62,514 nucleotides of DNA from assembly GCA_001603595.1 (NCBI GenBank), contig LUZK01000012.1:1-62514 (forward strand). The letters are read 5' to 3'. Of the stretch, positions 1 to 8,356 are shown one piece after another. Within the stretch, counting starts at the first letter, position 1; the number at the start of each line of letters is the position of its first letter. The notes under the pieces are model-generated. The model worked only from the letters and a program-made list of their open reading frames with translations. It had not been told where the DNA came from and did not search any database. The stretch is from Bacteroidales bacterium Bact_19. Lineage in GTDB: Bacteria; Bacteroidota; Bacteroidia; Bacteroidales; ML635J-15. The translations under genes and the position numbers were made by a program.

Positions 1-7
1 GTCAGTA

Positions 8-15
8 TATTTTTG
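8..15 (+). promoter_or_regulatory. Promoter -7 box of the DUF5916 gene
   Basis: The octamer TATTTTTG fits the Bacteroidota -7 consensus TAnnTTTG and ends 17 nt before the ATG at 33. The -33 box would lie outside the window. Confidence 0.5.
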
Positions 16-32
16 TGAAAAATTTTTCTTAA

Positions 33-2444
33 ATGTTCAGACTAATTTTTCTATCAGTTTTGTTTCTAAGTTATTGTTTAAACCTGTTTCCTCAAAATAA
101 ACAAATAAATGCAATTAGAACTAACAATAAAATTTTTATTGATGGACAACTCGATGAACCTGACTGGAATATTGCTCCGTCGGCTGACAATTTTACAGTA
201 TATTATCCAATTCTCGGAAAACAACCCGACCAATTGTCTGAAGTGAAAATTCTTTACAACAATAATTCAATTTATTTTGGGGCTGTTTTATATGACAATA
301 AACCTGATAGTATTTATACTGAGCTAACAATTCGAGATAATGACAACGGAAATGTTGATTATTTTAAAATATTTCTTAATCCGAATAACGACGGTCAAAA
401 TATTTTTGCCTTTATTGTCAGTGCAGCAAATGTTCAAACCGACATAAGAATTTCAGGTGATAATTATGATTTTAATTGGGATGCCGTTTGGTTTAGTGCT
501 GTAACTGTAAATGAAAACGGTTGGACTGTTGAAGTCGAAATTCCATATTCCGCCATAAGATTTCCTAAAACTGATGAACATATATGGGCGGTAAATTTTT
601 TTAGAACAGTACGTCGCACACGTGAAACTTCTGCTTGGAATCCTGTTGATAAATCCAAAGGTTCTGAAGCAACACAAATGGGAAGAATTTACGGAATAAA
701 AAATATTGATACTCCTTTGAGGTTGTCTTTATTGCCTTATGCCTCTGCTTATTTGAATACATTTGACAATACAATTGGATATTCGTATAGTTACGGGCTG
801 GATTTAAAACTTGGACTTTCCGAGACCTATACCCTTGATATGACTCTTATTCCCGATTTCGGTCAGACAAAAACCGATGAATTAGTTTTAAATCTAACCC
901 CTCACGAGACTTATTACTCCGAAAATCGTCCTTTTTTTACCGAAGGCACAGAATTGTTTAACAAGGCAGGATTGTTTTACTCCAGACGTATTGGTAAAAC
1001 ACCGGCTCTTCACGATTACGTTACCGAACTTGCTGTTAATGACAGCATATCAATTATCTCTAATCCAAGTGTGGTTCCTTTAATAAATGCTTTTAAAATC
1101 AGCGGCAAAAATTCGGATAATCTTGCCATCGGAATTTTCAATGCTTTCACAGGAAAATCTGTTGCTAAATTATTGATTAATGATATTTCAGAAGAAGTTG
1201 TTACAGAACCTGCCGCAAATTATAACTTGATTGTATTGGATAAAACTTTCGGACTGAATAATTATGTTAATTTTACTAATGCTAACGTAATTAAACCGAC
1301 AACAGACTACTTTTCTAATGTTAATGCTGTTTCTATTAAACTGATGGATAAATCAAATGTTTTTGGAATAACGACTTATGGTTCATACAGTTATCGTAGA
1401 AATAATAATAATAATGACGATGGGTTCAGGTTTAATGGCAGTTTTGGGAAAATGAACGGAACATGGGTGTATTATATCTCAAGCGAGGTGGTTTCTGAAG
1501 ATTATAACCCTAATGATCTTGGGTATCTCACTATTTATAATCAAACAAATACATCTGCCACAATTGGTTATAGAAAATTTTCAAGATTTTGGAAATTTAA
1601 TGAAACTCGTAATAGCCTAAGTATTTCATATAGTACGTTAATGGACTTAAATAAATTTACAAAATCAGAAATAAAACTTTCTAATTATGCCACTACCATT
1701 AAACATTTGACCTTATGGAATACTCTAACTATGCAACCCACAGCTTCAAATGATTATTACGAACCTCGCAGTCCGGGCAGATTTTATAATCGGCCGGCTA
1801 TGTTTACTGAGTATTTCTTTATATCAACAGATTATCGTAAAAAACTTGCTTTTGATTTTAAAGCTGGTGTTTATGCCGATACTGAACAACGACACGGTGT
1901 ATGGGCAAACTTGAGTCCGCTTACCCGATTTGGCAAAAAAATCGGACTAAGGTTTAGCTTTTCAGGGGATTACGACCTTGCCGGTGCCGGTTATTTCAAG
2001 AAAATAAATGAAGATATTATCTTTAGCCGACGAGATGTTCTTACTTTTTCAAGTTCTCTAAAAGTTAATTATGTTTTTAATCCTAGAATTTCTGTTTCTT
2101 GCAATGCAAGGCATTATGTTTCGAATGTTGATAATTATGAATATTACAAATTGATGGACGACGGTAGTATTAGAAAATTGGACGAACAGTTGTCACAGTA
2201 TTTATATACGTTTAATATTTTCAATATTGATTTAATATTTTCTTGGAACTTTTTGCCTGGAAGTTATCTGTCGGTGATGTGGAAAAATCAGATTTTTGAA
2301 CGTAAATATTTTAATGATGTTGTTTTGCCTTCTTATTTTGAAAGTTTTAATCACATTTGGGAAGAGCCCATGGCTAACAGTTTTTCTTTGAAGTTTATTT
2401 ATTATCTTGATTATTATTCATTAGTTGGGAAAAACATCAATTAA
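33..2444 (+). CDS. DUF5916 outer-membrane protein with N-terminal CBM9-like domain
   Basis: This 803-residue protein begins with a signal peptide (hydrophobic residues 3-17). Residues about 25-215 form a carbohydrate-binding family 9-like beta-sandwich, recognisable by IFIDGQLDEPDWNIA and the later VEVEIPYSAIRFP. The rest is rich in alternating aromatic beta-strands and looks like a DUF5916 beta-barrel, containing LIPDFGQT and ENRPFFTEGTELF, which are typical of this family. It probably sits in the outer membrane. The substrate is not known; the family is common in Bacteroidota and is annotated only as DUF5916. Its 3' end overlaps the convergent CPBP gene by 8 bp. The ATG at 33 is supported by the promoter box just upstream. 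Family call is confident; function is not. Confidence 0.85.
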   Translation: MFRLIFLSVLFLSYCLNLFPQNKQINAIRTNNKIFIDGQLDEPDWNIAPSADNFTVYYPILGKQPDQLSEVKILYNNNSIYFGAVLYDNKPDSIYTELTIRDNDNGNVDYFKIFLNPNNDGQNIFAFIVSAANVQTDIRISGDNYDFNWDAVWFSAVTVNENGWTVEVEIPYSAIRFPKTDEHIWAVNFFRTVRRTRETSAWNPVDKSKGSEATQMGRIYGIKNIDTPLRLSLLPYASAYLNTFDNTIGYSYSYGLDLKLGLSETYTLDMTLIPDFGQTKTDELVLNLTPHETYYSENRPFFTEGTELFNKAGLFYSRRIGKTPALHDYVTELAVNDSISIISNPSVVPLINAFKISGKNSDNLAIGIFNAFTGKSVAKLLINDISEEVVTEPAANYNLIVLDKTFGLNNYVNFTNANVIKPTTDYFSNVNAVSIKLMDKSNVFGITTYGSYSYRRNNNNNDDGFRFNGSFGKMNGTWVYYISSEVVSEDYNPNDLGYLTIYNQTNTSATIGYRKFSRFWKFNETRNSLSISYSTLMDLNKFTKSEIKLSNYATTIKHLTLWNTLTMQPTASNDYYEPRSPGRFYNRPAMFTEYFFISTDYRKKLAFDFKAGVYADTEQRHGVWANLSPLTRFGKKIGLRFSFSGDYDLAGAGYFKKINEDIIFSRRDVLTFSSSLKVNYVFNPRISVSCNARHYVSNVDNYEYYKLMDDGSIRKLDEQLSQYLYTFNIFNIDLIFSWNFLPGSYLSVMWKNQIFERKYFNDVVLPSYFESFNHIWEEPMANSFSLKFIYYLDYYSLVGKNIN

Positions 2445-3345
2445 ATGAAAGATCTTTTCTAAATAATATTTTCGAACAAAAATATGCAACAACCAATCCA
2501 AGAACTAAGTAAATAAAATCTTCTCTGTTTGTCCCAAAATTGTTGATTTCAGGATTTTGGGAATCTGAAACAATATAGGCTATTAATGCTGCCGCATTAT
2601 TCAAAAAATGTGCAAAAATAGCAGGCCAAATTGATTTTGAGTAATAAAACATATAACCGAAAATCATTCCAAGTAACATTCTGGGGATAAAACCAAAAAA
2701 CTGAAAATGGATAGCAGAGAAAATAAATGCACTTATAAATACAGCCAGATGGATGTTTTTAAAGAGATGATTCAATTTTTGTTGAATAATTCCTCTGAAT
2801 AGAAGTTCTTCACCAAATGCAGGGATTATGGCAACAACTATTAAAGAGAGAATGAAATCTCCTGTACTTTTACCCGAAATTACAAGCATTATCATGTTTT
2901 GGGAGGATTCTTCCATTGCTTTTAATGATTGTTCAAGGCTTTTTAGTGCCGAAGGCAAAACAATGGATTCATTCCAATTTATTATTAAATTTAATGCAGG
3001 CATTATGGCAAACATAAATACCGGAATTATAATGTAATATAATATCCCCGGCGTTCTGTTTATTTTAAGGTAAGAAGAAATCTTATTGCCAAATAAATAA
3101 GCCAAAATAATTGACGGTAATATAAAAGTAAAACTAGATGAAAGTAATTGTAAAATTTTTATAAGGTTAATTTCAAATTTGTTTTCGTTGTTTAATTCTC
3201 CGATTCTTTTGAATAATCCTGGCGAAAATGTTTCGGAAATAAAAAGTGATACTAATTGACTGAAAGCAAAACAACTCACAATAACAAGAATTGTTATTAC
3301 AAGTTGATAATAGACATCTTTTGATTTAGCAGAGAACATATTCAT
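2437..3345 (-). CDS. CPBP-family intramembrane metalloprotease
   Basis: This is a polytopic membrane protein of about 302 residues with the CPBP (CAAX protease/bacteriocin-processing, Abi) motifs: EELLFRG (the EExxxR motif), then a His in FIFSAIHF, then FAHFLNN. These supply the glutamate and histidine metal ligands of the family. It is predicted to cleave substrates within the membrane; the actual substrate cannot be read from sequence. An upstream start at 3402 would overlap ribD by 77 bp, so I prefer the ATG at 3345 (or 3339), which overlaps the end of ribD by only 14-20 bp and opens directly into the first hydrophobic segment. It is the last gene of the pyrE-SRPBCC-ribD-CPBP transcription unit. 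Confidence 0.85.
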   Translation of the reverse strand: MNMFSAKSKDVYYQLVITILVIVSCFAFSQLVSLFISETFSPGLFKRIGELNNENKFEINLIKILQLLSSSFTFILPSIILAYLFGNKISSYLKINRTPGILYYIIIPVFMFAIMPALNLIINWNESIVLPSALKSLEQSLKAMEESSQNMIMLVISGKSTGDFILSLIVVAIIPAFGEELLFRGIIQQKLNHLFKNIHLAVFISAFIFSAIHFQFFGFIPRMLLGMIFGYMFYYSKSIWPAIFAHFLNNAAALIAYIVSDSQNPEINNFGTNREDFIYLVLGLVVAYFCSKILFRKDLSFN

Positions 3346-4390
3346 TATGGTAATAAATTTCAAGTTTTGAATTTCCGTAAAAATGTGTTTCTTGTGGGAC
3401 AAATTTGAATTCGGGACCTTTTACTCCGGCATGAAATATTCTATTCCCTGTAAAAACTCTGGCTTCGTCCCATAAATCCTCTTCGATAAAACTTTTTAAT
3501 GTTTCTGTTCCTCCTTCTATTACGATGGATTGAATTTTATTGTCGTAAAGTTTTTCTAGTATTTGTTTTGCAAGATTTTTCGAAAAATCTACTTTAATGT
3601 ATAAAATGTTGTTTTGTCTTAAATCTTTTTTTGAGTTGAAAATCCATGTTTCTGCTGAAGTGTCGAAGATTTTATATTCTTTTAAATCAAGTAAACAATT
3701 TTTATCTACAGTAATTCTAACAGGATTTCTCCCATACCAGCTTCTTGCTGTTAGTTGTGGATTATCTTGTATTACAGTGTTTGTGCCCACGAGAAATGCG
3801 TCTTCTTCTGTACGCCACTTATGAACTAAAGTTTTACAAAATTCATTCGTTATCCAGTTTGGAGCTTTTTTATTTTTTCTGTCTGAATCAATATATCCGT
3901 CAAGTGTTTGGGCCCATTTAAGAATTATGTATGGTCGTTTTTTTTGGTGGAAAGTGTAAAATCTTTTATTCAAGCTTATGCATTCTTTTTCTAAGATTCC
4001 AGCTACAACTTTTCTTCCTGCATTTGATAAAATTCTAATCCCCTTTCCTTGAACGAGTTCAAAAGGGTCAACACTGCCAACATATATTTCTGGGATTTGT
4101 TCCTTTAAGATTAAGTCGGTACAGGCAGGAGTTTTTCCGACATGAGCACAAGGCTCTAAAGAAACATAAATTTTGGAGTTCTTTAATAACGTTTTATCTT
4201 TTACTGAATTTACTGCATTAACTTCGGCATGTGCTCCTCCGTATTTGCGATGAAATCCTTCGCCAATAATTTTACCGTCATTAACAATTACTGCTCCAAC
4301 CATAGGATTTGGAGATACCGATCCTAATCCGCTTTTTGCAAGTTCGATACAGCGTCTGATATATTTTTCGTGAATTTCAATCTCAGACAT
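3326..4390 (-). CDS. ribD: Bifunctional riboflavin biosynthesis deaminase/reductase RibD
   Basis: RibD catalyses the second and third steps of riboflavin synthesis: deamination of the diaminopyrimidine, then reduction of the ribose side chain with NADPH. The N-terminal cytidine-deaminase-fold domain (about 1-145) has the zinc site HAE at 54-56 and PCAHVGKTPAC at 80-90, with Cys81 and Cys90 as ligands. The C-terminal reductase domain begins near residue 150 with ILKWAQTLDGYI. At 354 residues it matches the usual length of the family. It overlaps the upstream SRPBCC gene by 8 bp and the downstream CPBP gene slightly, which indicates one operon. No other rib genes are in the window. Confidence 0.95.
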   Translation of the reverse strand: MSEIEIHEKYIRRCIELAKSGLGSVSPNPMVGAVIVNDGKIIGEGFHRKYGGAHAEVNAVNSVKDKTLLKNSKIYVSLEPCAHVGKTPACTDLILKEQIPEIYVGSVDPFELVQGKGIRILSNAGRKVVAGILEKECISLNKRFYTFHQKKRPYIILKWAQTLDGYIDSDRKNKKAPNWITNEFCKTLVHKWRTEEDAFLVGTNTVIQDNPQLTARSWYGRNPVRITVDKNCLLDLKEYKIFDTSAETWIFNSKKDLRQNNILYIKVDFSKNLAKQILEKLYDNKIQSIVIEGGTETLKSFIEEDLWDEARVFTGNRIFHAGVKGPEFKFVPQETHFYGNSKLEIYYHNEYVLC

Positions 4391-4790
4391 AAGGCGTTAC
4401 TTTCATTATATCGGCCAGTTGGTCGAGAGCATTTTTAAGGGGAGTTTTCAGTGCATTTCGCATTAAGAAATTTAGCTCGGCACGAATTACTATTCTTGCC
4501 GCTGTTTCATAAGCTGATATCTGCTGTAGTTGTATCCACATATTAAATTTTATAGGTGAAGAAGTTCCCGAGCAATATTTTATAGTTTTGTTAGGTTCGC
4601 GAGATTCTATCAGTATTTCTACTTTTTGTCCTTTGGCATCAAAGCTGCATGAGTTTTCATCGGCTTCCCAGTTGCTCACTTCAGGGGGAATTATCGCAGA
4701 AAGATTTCTGAAATCCGAATAAAATTTAAAAATTTTTTCGTCGGAATTTTGAATTTTTACAACTTTACTAATAATTTCGAGTTCTTTCAT
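4383..4790 (-). CDS. SRPBCC/START-like domain protein
   Basis: This 135-residue soluble protein has no signal peptide. Its pattern of an N-terminal strand, a helix near FKFYSDFRNLSAIIP, a curved antiparallel sheet and a long C-terminal amphipathic helix (MRNALKTPLKNALDQLADIM) fits the SRPBCC (Bet v1/START-like) fold, which binds hydrophobic ligands or chaperones proteins. Small proteins of this type next to pyrE are common in Bacteroidota. It starts 3 bp after the pyrE stop and overlaps ribD by 8 bp, so it is co-transcribed with both. No ligand can be named. The fold assignment is an inference from sequence pattern. Confidence 0.7.
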   Translation of the reverse strand: MKELEIISKVVKIQNSDEKIFKFYSDFRNLSAIIPPEVSNWEADENSCSFDAKGQKVEILIESREPNKTIKYCSGTSSPIKFNMWIQLQQISAYETAARIVIRAELNFLMRNALKTPLKNALDQLADIMKVTPYV

Positions 4791-4793
4791 GGT

Positions 4794-5429
4794 TTATTCC
4801 TTTTTCCATTTGTCTGGAGCAATTCTCCATTGATTTAATAATTCAACCTCGTCATTAGTAATATACCCTGTTTCCAGAGCTTGTTCTATTAAAATATTGT
4901 AATTACTCAGAGTAATGAGCTTAACATTGGCTTCATTAAAAGCATCAACAGATTTTTGAAAATTATATGTAAATATTGCTACCATTCCTACAACTTCGCA
5001 ACCGGCATTACGAACAGCTTCTGCTGCACTCAAACTACTTCCTCCCGTAGAAATCAGGTCTTCGATAATCAGAACTTTTTGTCCTGCATCAAGTTTCCCT
5101 TCTATTTGATTGCCAAGTCCATGGTCTTTAGCTTGCGAACGTATATAAACAAATGGTTTTTTAAGAGCATCGGCAACCAGAGCACCTTGAGCAATTGCAC
5201 CCGTAGCAACTCCGGCAATAACATCAAAATCTTTAAAATTTTCTTTTATCACCTTTACAAAAGAATCCTTGATAAAAGTTCTAACTTCGGGATATGATAA
5301 GGTTTTTCGATTATCGCAATAAATTGGAGAAAACCAGCCCGATGCCCAAGTAAAATGGTTTGTAGGTTCTAATTTAATTGCTTTAATTTGTAAAAGTTTT
5401 TCGGCGATTTGTTTTGCTGTATTATCCAT
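4794..5429 (-). CDS. pyrE: Orotate phosphoribosyltransferase
   Basis: PyrE joins orotate to PRPP to make orotidine 5'-monophosphate in pyrimidine synthesis. The PRPP-binding motif VLIIEDLISTGGSS spans residues 119-132, and the catalytic loop region with KDHGLGN lies at 101-107. The N-terminal segment FTWASGWFSPIYCDNR (26-41) is typical of the family, and 211 residues is the normal length. It is the first gene of the minus-strand unit with the SRPBCC protein, ribD and the CPBP protease. Its ATG is only 6 bp from the ATG of the divergent NUDIX gene, so its promoter must lie inside that gene; a candidate box is at 5506-5513. Confidence 0.95.
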   Translation of the reverse strand: MDNTAKQIAEKLLQIKAIKLEPTNHFTWASGWFSPIYCDNRKTLSYPEVRTFIKDSFVKVIKENFKDFDVIAGVATGAIAQGALVADALKKPFVYIRSQAKDHGLGNQIEGKLDAGQKVLIIEDLISTGGSSLSAAEAVRNAGCEVVGMVAIFTYNFQKSVDAFNEANVKLITLSNYNILIEQALETGYITNDEVELLNQWRIAPDKWKKE

Positions 5430-5435
5430 AATGCT

Positions 5436-6050
5436 ATGATTAAAATTTATTACAATAATAAAATTATTCTCTTCTCAGAACATCCAACTTCTGATTTTGG
5501 TTTTACAAAAATACATTTTTTAAATGAAGTTGAAATTAAAATTTCGCTAAAAGAGTTTTTAGAATTTGAAAAATCCACTAACCTTAATATTTATGGAAAC
5601 ACAATAACAGAAATCCCCGATTATTTTTTTGAAATTTTTCATTTTGTAGAAGCTGCCGGAGGTTTTGTAATCAATAGTTCCGGAGAGTTTTTGTTTATTA
5701 AAAGGTTGGGATTTTATGACTTGCCAAAAGGAAAAATCGAAGCTAACGAAACTCCCGAAGTTACTGCCATACGCGAAGTCTGTGAGGAATGCGGAATTTT
5801 TGAAAATGAAATTAAAGTTTTAGATAAACTTCCTGAAACTTATCACATATATTTTTATAATTATAAATATTTTCTCAAAAAAAATCATTGGTTTTTAATG
5901 GATTATTCCGGAAAACACACATTGAAACCTCAGACAGAAGAGGATATAACCGAAATAGTATGGCTGAGTTTTGATTTTATTCATTTGTTTCTCGAAAGAA
6001 CTTATCCTTCTTTAAGGGATATGGTGAAAATTGCTATAAAAAAGATATAA
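5436..6050 (+). CDS. NUDIX hydrolase
   Basis: This 204-residue protein hydrolyses a nucleoside-diphosphate-linked substrate that cannot be specified. The NUDIX box runs from Gly99 to Ile121 and is complete: G-x5-E-x7-REVCEECGI, with the metal-binding glutamates REVCEE. An N-terminal domain of about 70 residues precedes it, as in several Bacteroidota NUDIX proteins. The frame extends to 5409, but that would overlap the pyrE start; the ATG at 5436 gives MIKIYYNN and leaves 6 bp between the two divergent start codons. It ends before a hairpin that probably terminates transcription from both directions. Confidence 0.9.
   Translation: MIKIYYNNKIILFSEHPTSDFGFTKIHFLNEVEIKISLKEFLEFEKSTNLNIYGNTITEIPDYFFEIFHFVEAAGGFVINSSGEFLFIKRLGFYDLPKGKIEANETPEVTAIREVCEECGIFENEIKVLDKLPETYHIYFYNYKYFLKKNHWFLMDYSGKHTLKPQTEEDITEIVWLSFDFIHLFLERTYPSLRDMVKIAIKKI
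5506..5513 (-). promoter_or_regulatory. Candidate pyrE promoter -7 box inside the NUDIX gene
   Basis: The minus strand reads TATTTTTG here, a match to TAnnTTTG, 76 nt upstream of the pyrE ATG. It lies within the coding sequence of the divergent NUDIX gene, as the head-to-head arrangement requires. No clear -33 box was confirmed. Confidence 0.35.
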
Positions 6051-6067
6051 TAAAGTTTTTACTCAAA

Positions 6068-6093
6068 AAAAGCTACCATTTTAAGGTAGCTTT
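6068..6093. terminator. Bidirectional rho-independent terminator
   Basis: AAAGCTACC and GGTAGCTTT form a perfect 9-bp stem with an 8-nt loop, flanked by A-runs on the left and a T-rich stretch on the right. It sits between the convergent NUDIX and antiporter genes. Confidence 0.8.
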
Positions 6094-6118
6094 ATATTGT
6101 TATTTTATGATATAATAA

Positions 6119-7441
6119 TTAGTGTATGAAAAGCAATTGAGTAATTATATATAATGGTAATAAAATAATCAACGAGAACTTAATTATATAACCGAAGAAA
6201 CTTGGCATATTTATTTTGTTTTCTTCTGCAATAGCTTTAACCATAAAGTTTGGACCATTACCGATGTAGGTCATTGAACCAAAGAAAACAGCTCCCAAGG
6301 AGATTGCAGTTAATACCATTTCATCAATTCCTGCAACATAAACACAATCGTGGAACGAATCAAGACCACAAGCCATTTGATGGAAAGACACAGCAGTTGG
6401 TGCATTATCCAGGAATGAACTCAAAGCCCCTGTAGCATAATAAAATTGTGCCGGAGTTTCTACGCCAAAATCTGCGGCATGTACCGATAAATAATTTAAA
6501 GCAGGAACCATAGTAATAAAAATACCTAAAAACAGAAATGCAACCTCAGTAATCGGAGCCCAAGTAAACTTATTGTCTTCACGAGTTTTCTTTGAAGTAA
6601 AAAGTAATGATAATCCACCTAAAGTTAATAAAGCTATTTCTCTGATGAATGCTAAATTATGATTTTCTTTAATGGCAGGAATGTATTGTTCGTTTAAGAA
6701 TGCAACAGAAAGAACAACTCCCAAAAGGAAAATGAAATTAATGTTTCCTTGTATTCTTACTGGCTCAATGTTAGAATTATCTATTTGCAAATTTTCGATA
6801 GGTTCTTTCTTATAATAATAAGAATCGAAAATAAAATAAATAATCCATAACATACCATTAACAAATATCCACTCTGGAAACATGTGGAAGAACCATGTAA
6901 ATCCGGCACCTCTTAAATAGAGTAAAAATAAAGGAGGATCTCCTAGTGGGGTTAAAAGCCCTCCGCAATTTGCAACTGTCGCAATAAAAAACAAAATTGT
7001 ATGTACTTTATATTTTCTTTGAGAATTAGTCTTTATTACTGGTCTGATAAGTAACATTGCAGCACCGGTTGTTCCCATGAATGATGCCAGAACAGAACCA
7101 GTCATTAAAAACAATGTGTTTATCCATGGTTTAGCTTGTATATCACCTTTGAGATGAATACCTCCTGTGATAACAAATAAAGATCCCAATAAAATGATAA
7201 ACGGAACATAATCAAACAAAATCTGATGTATCAGAGCATGCGACATCTCATTACTAATCAAATATATTGCTGTGGGTATTCCTAAGGCTAAAGAAATAAT
7301 TAATTTGTTTTTATTTTCTTCCCACCAGTGGTGAAATAATATAGGCCCGACAGCAATCATTGCTAGCATCAAAACAAAAGGTGTTATTGACCATAAAGGT
7401 AAACTTACACCGGCTTCTTGTGTTGCAGATAATAGTATCAT
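6119..7441 (-). CDS. Sodium:proton antiporter-like carrier (ArsB/NhaD/CitMHS superfamily)
   Basis: This 440-residue inner-membrane protein has about 11-12 hydrophobic helices. Conserved stretches include GTTGAAMLLIRP, TPLGDPPLFLLYLRG and, near the C-terminus, SSFLDNAPTAVSFHQMA with a polar break inside a helix. This pattern belongs to the ion-transporter superfamily that includes NhaD Na+/H+ antiporters and CitMHS carriers; Bacteroidota proteins with these motifs are normally annotated as sodium:proton antiporters. It follows lspA on the same strand but has its own promoter box at 7464-7471 and a terminator beyond its stop. The transported ion is inferred from family only. Confidence 0.8.
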   Translation of the reverse strand: MILLSATQEAGVSLPLWSITPFVLMLAMIAVGPILFHHWWEENKNKLIISLALGIPTAIYLISNEMSHALIHQILFDYVPFIILLGSLFVITGGIHLKGDIQAKPWINTLFLMTGSVLASFMGTTGAAMLLIRPVIKTNSQRKYKVHTILFFIATVANCGGLLTPLGDPPLFLLYLRGAGFTWFFHMFPEWIFVNGMLWIIYFIFDSYYYKKEPIENLQIDNSNIEPVRIQGNINFIFLLGVVLSVAFLNEQYIPAIKENHNLAFIREIALLTLGGLSLLFTSKKTREDNKFTWAPITEVAFLFLGIFITMVPALNYLSVHAADFGVETPAQFYYATGALSSFLDNAPTAVSFHQMACGLDSFHDCVYVAGIDEMVLTAISLGAVFFGSMTYIGNGPNFMVKAIAEENKINMPSFFGYIIKFSLIILLPLYIITQLLFIH

Positions 7442-7463
7442 AACTTCAATTTTTTTTTCGCAG

Positions 7464-7471
7464 CAAAACTA
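7464..7471 (-). promoter_or_regulatory. Promoter -7 box of the antiporter gene
   Basis: The minus strand reads TAGTTTTG, matching TAnnTTTG, and ends 22 nt before the ATG at 7441. The 130-bp gap from lspA supports separate initiation here. Confidence 0.55.
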
Positions 7472-7571
7472 CAATATTTTTTTTGTTGTTAAAAGAAAAA
7501 CAATGCCGATTAATCTGTTTTTTGACAGATTTTTGGTATTCGTGTCAATATTATAATTATGAAATTTCGTT

Positions 7572-8207
7572 TTACTCGGGTGCTGTGTCCAAATTTTCTT
7601 GATCTTTTGAACTGGAAGTTTCTTTTTTCTTGTAAAATATTTTTTTGTAAAAAATAATCATTAAAAATACTGAAATGGTAATAGATGAATCTGCTACATT
7701 GAAGATTGGTTTGAAAAATAAAGTTTCTCCCGCAGAATCTTTTATTATCGGACAATAAAACATGTCAACAACCTTTCCATGCAGAAATGGAGCATATCCT
7801 CCTTCGGCAGGAAATATTTTTGCAACTTCAAAAAAAGTACTTTCCGAGAATATCATTCCGTAAAATAAACTGTCAATTAAATTTCCTGTGGCACCAGCTA
7901 TTATCATAGAAATGCATACTACAAAAATGGTACTTTCGCCGTTGCGTATGATTTTTACTAAGTAATATATCAATATTGTTATTGCAAAAATTCTAAACAG
8001 GGATAAACTGATTTTTCCCCATTTTCCGGGAATTTCCATGCCAAAAGCCATTCCGTTGTTTTCAACAAATAATAACTTTATCCGTTCCCCTATAAGATTT
8101 AATTCCTGTCCGTATGTGAATGTGGTCTTTACCCAGATTTTCAAAATCTGATCAATTACCAAAATTCCTAAAATCACTAATATTGAAATAATTGTATTTT
8201 TTTTCAT
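7572..8207 (-). CDS. lspA: Lipoprotein signal peptidase (signal peptidase II)
   Basis: LspA is an inner-membrane aspartic protease that removes signal peptides from prolipoproteins. Four hydrophobic helices are visible. Family motifs are VENNGMAFG, GNLIDSLFYG followed by VVDM, and FNVADSSI; the aspartates in VVDM-type and NVADSS motifs are the catalytic pair in the family. At 211 residues it is longer than Escherichia coli LspA because of an insertion between the third and fourth helices, as is usual in Bacteroidota. The frame opens with TTG at 8213, but the ATG at 8207 (MKKNTII) lies 19 nt after a strong promoter box and is preferred. The window's lipoproteins (GldH and the protein at 8357) are potential clients. 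Confidence 0.93.
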   Translation of the reverse strand: MKKNTIISILVILGILVIDQILKIWVKTTFTYGQELNLIGERIKLLFVENNGMAFGMEIPGKWGKISLSLFRIFAITILIYYLVKIIRNGESTIFVVCISMIIAGATGNLIDSLFYGMIFSESTFFEVAKIFPAEGGYAPFLHGKVVDMFYCPIIKDSAGETLFFKPIFNVADSSITISVFLMIIFYKKIFYKKKETSSSKDQENLDTAPE

Positions 8208-8226
8208 TTCCAATTTTAAATTTCGA

Positions 8227-8256
8227 CAAAAATAAAACTTTTATTTATTGAACAAA
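8227..8256 (-). promoter_or_regulatory. lspA promoter with -33 and -7 boxes
   Basis: On the minus strand TTTG (8256-8253) is followed after 18 nt by TATTTTTG (8234-8227). This is a full match to the Bacteroidota TTTG-(17-23)-TAnnTTTG promoter. Confidence 0.7.
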
Positions 8257-8280
8257 ACTCGGAAAGTTTATAAAAAGAAA

Positions 8281-8317
8281 CTCCAATGAGTTATTACTAT
8301 TAAACAGCTCATTGGAG
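8281..8317 (-). terminator. Terminator after the lipoprotein gene
   Basis: CTCCAATGAG (8281-8290) and CTCATTGGAG (8308-8317) form a perfect 10-bp inverted repeat with a 17-nt loop. On the minus strand it is followed by TTTCTTTTT, as expected for a terminator of the gene at 8357-9208. Confidence 0.75.
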
Positions 8318-8356
8318 GCTAACTTGTTTTGGAGAATATTAAAATGAAGTTTGTAT

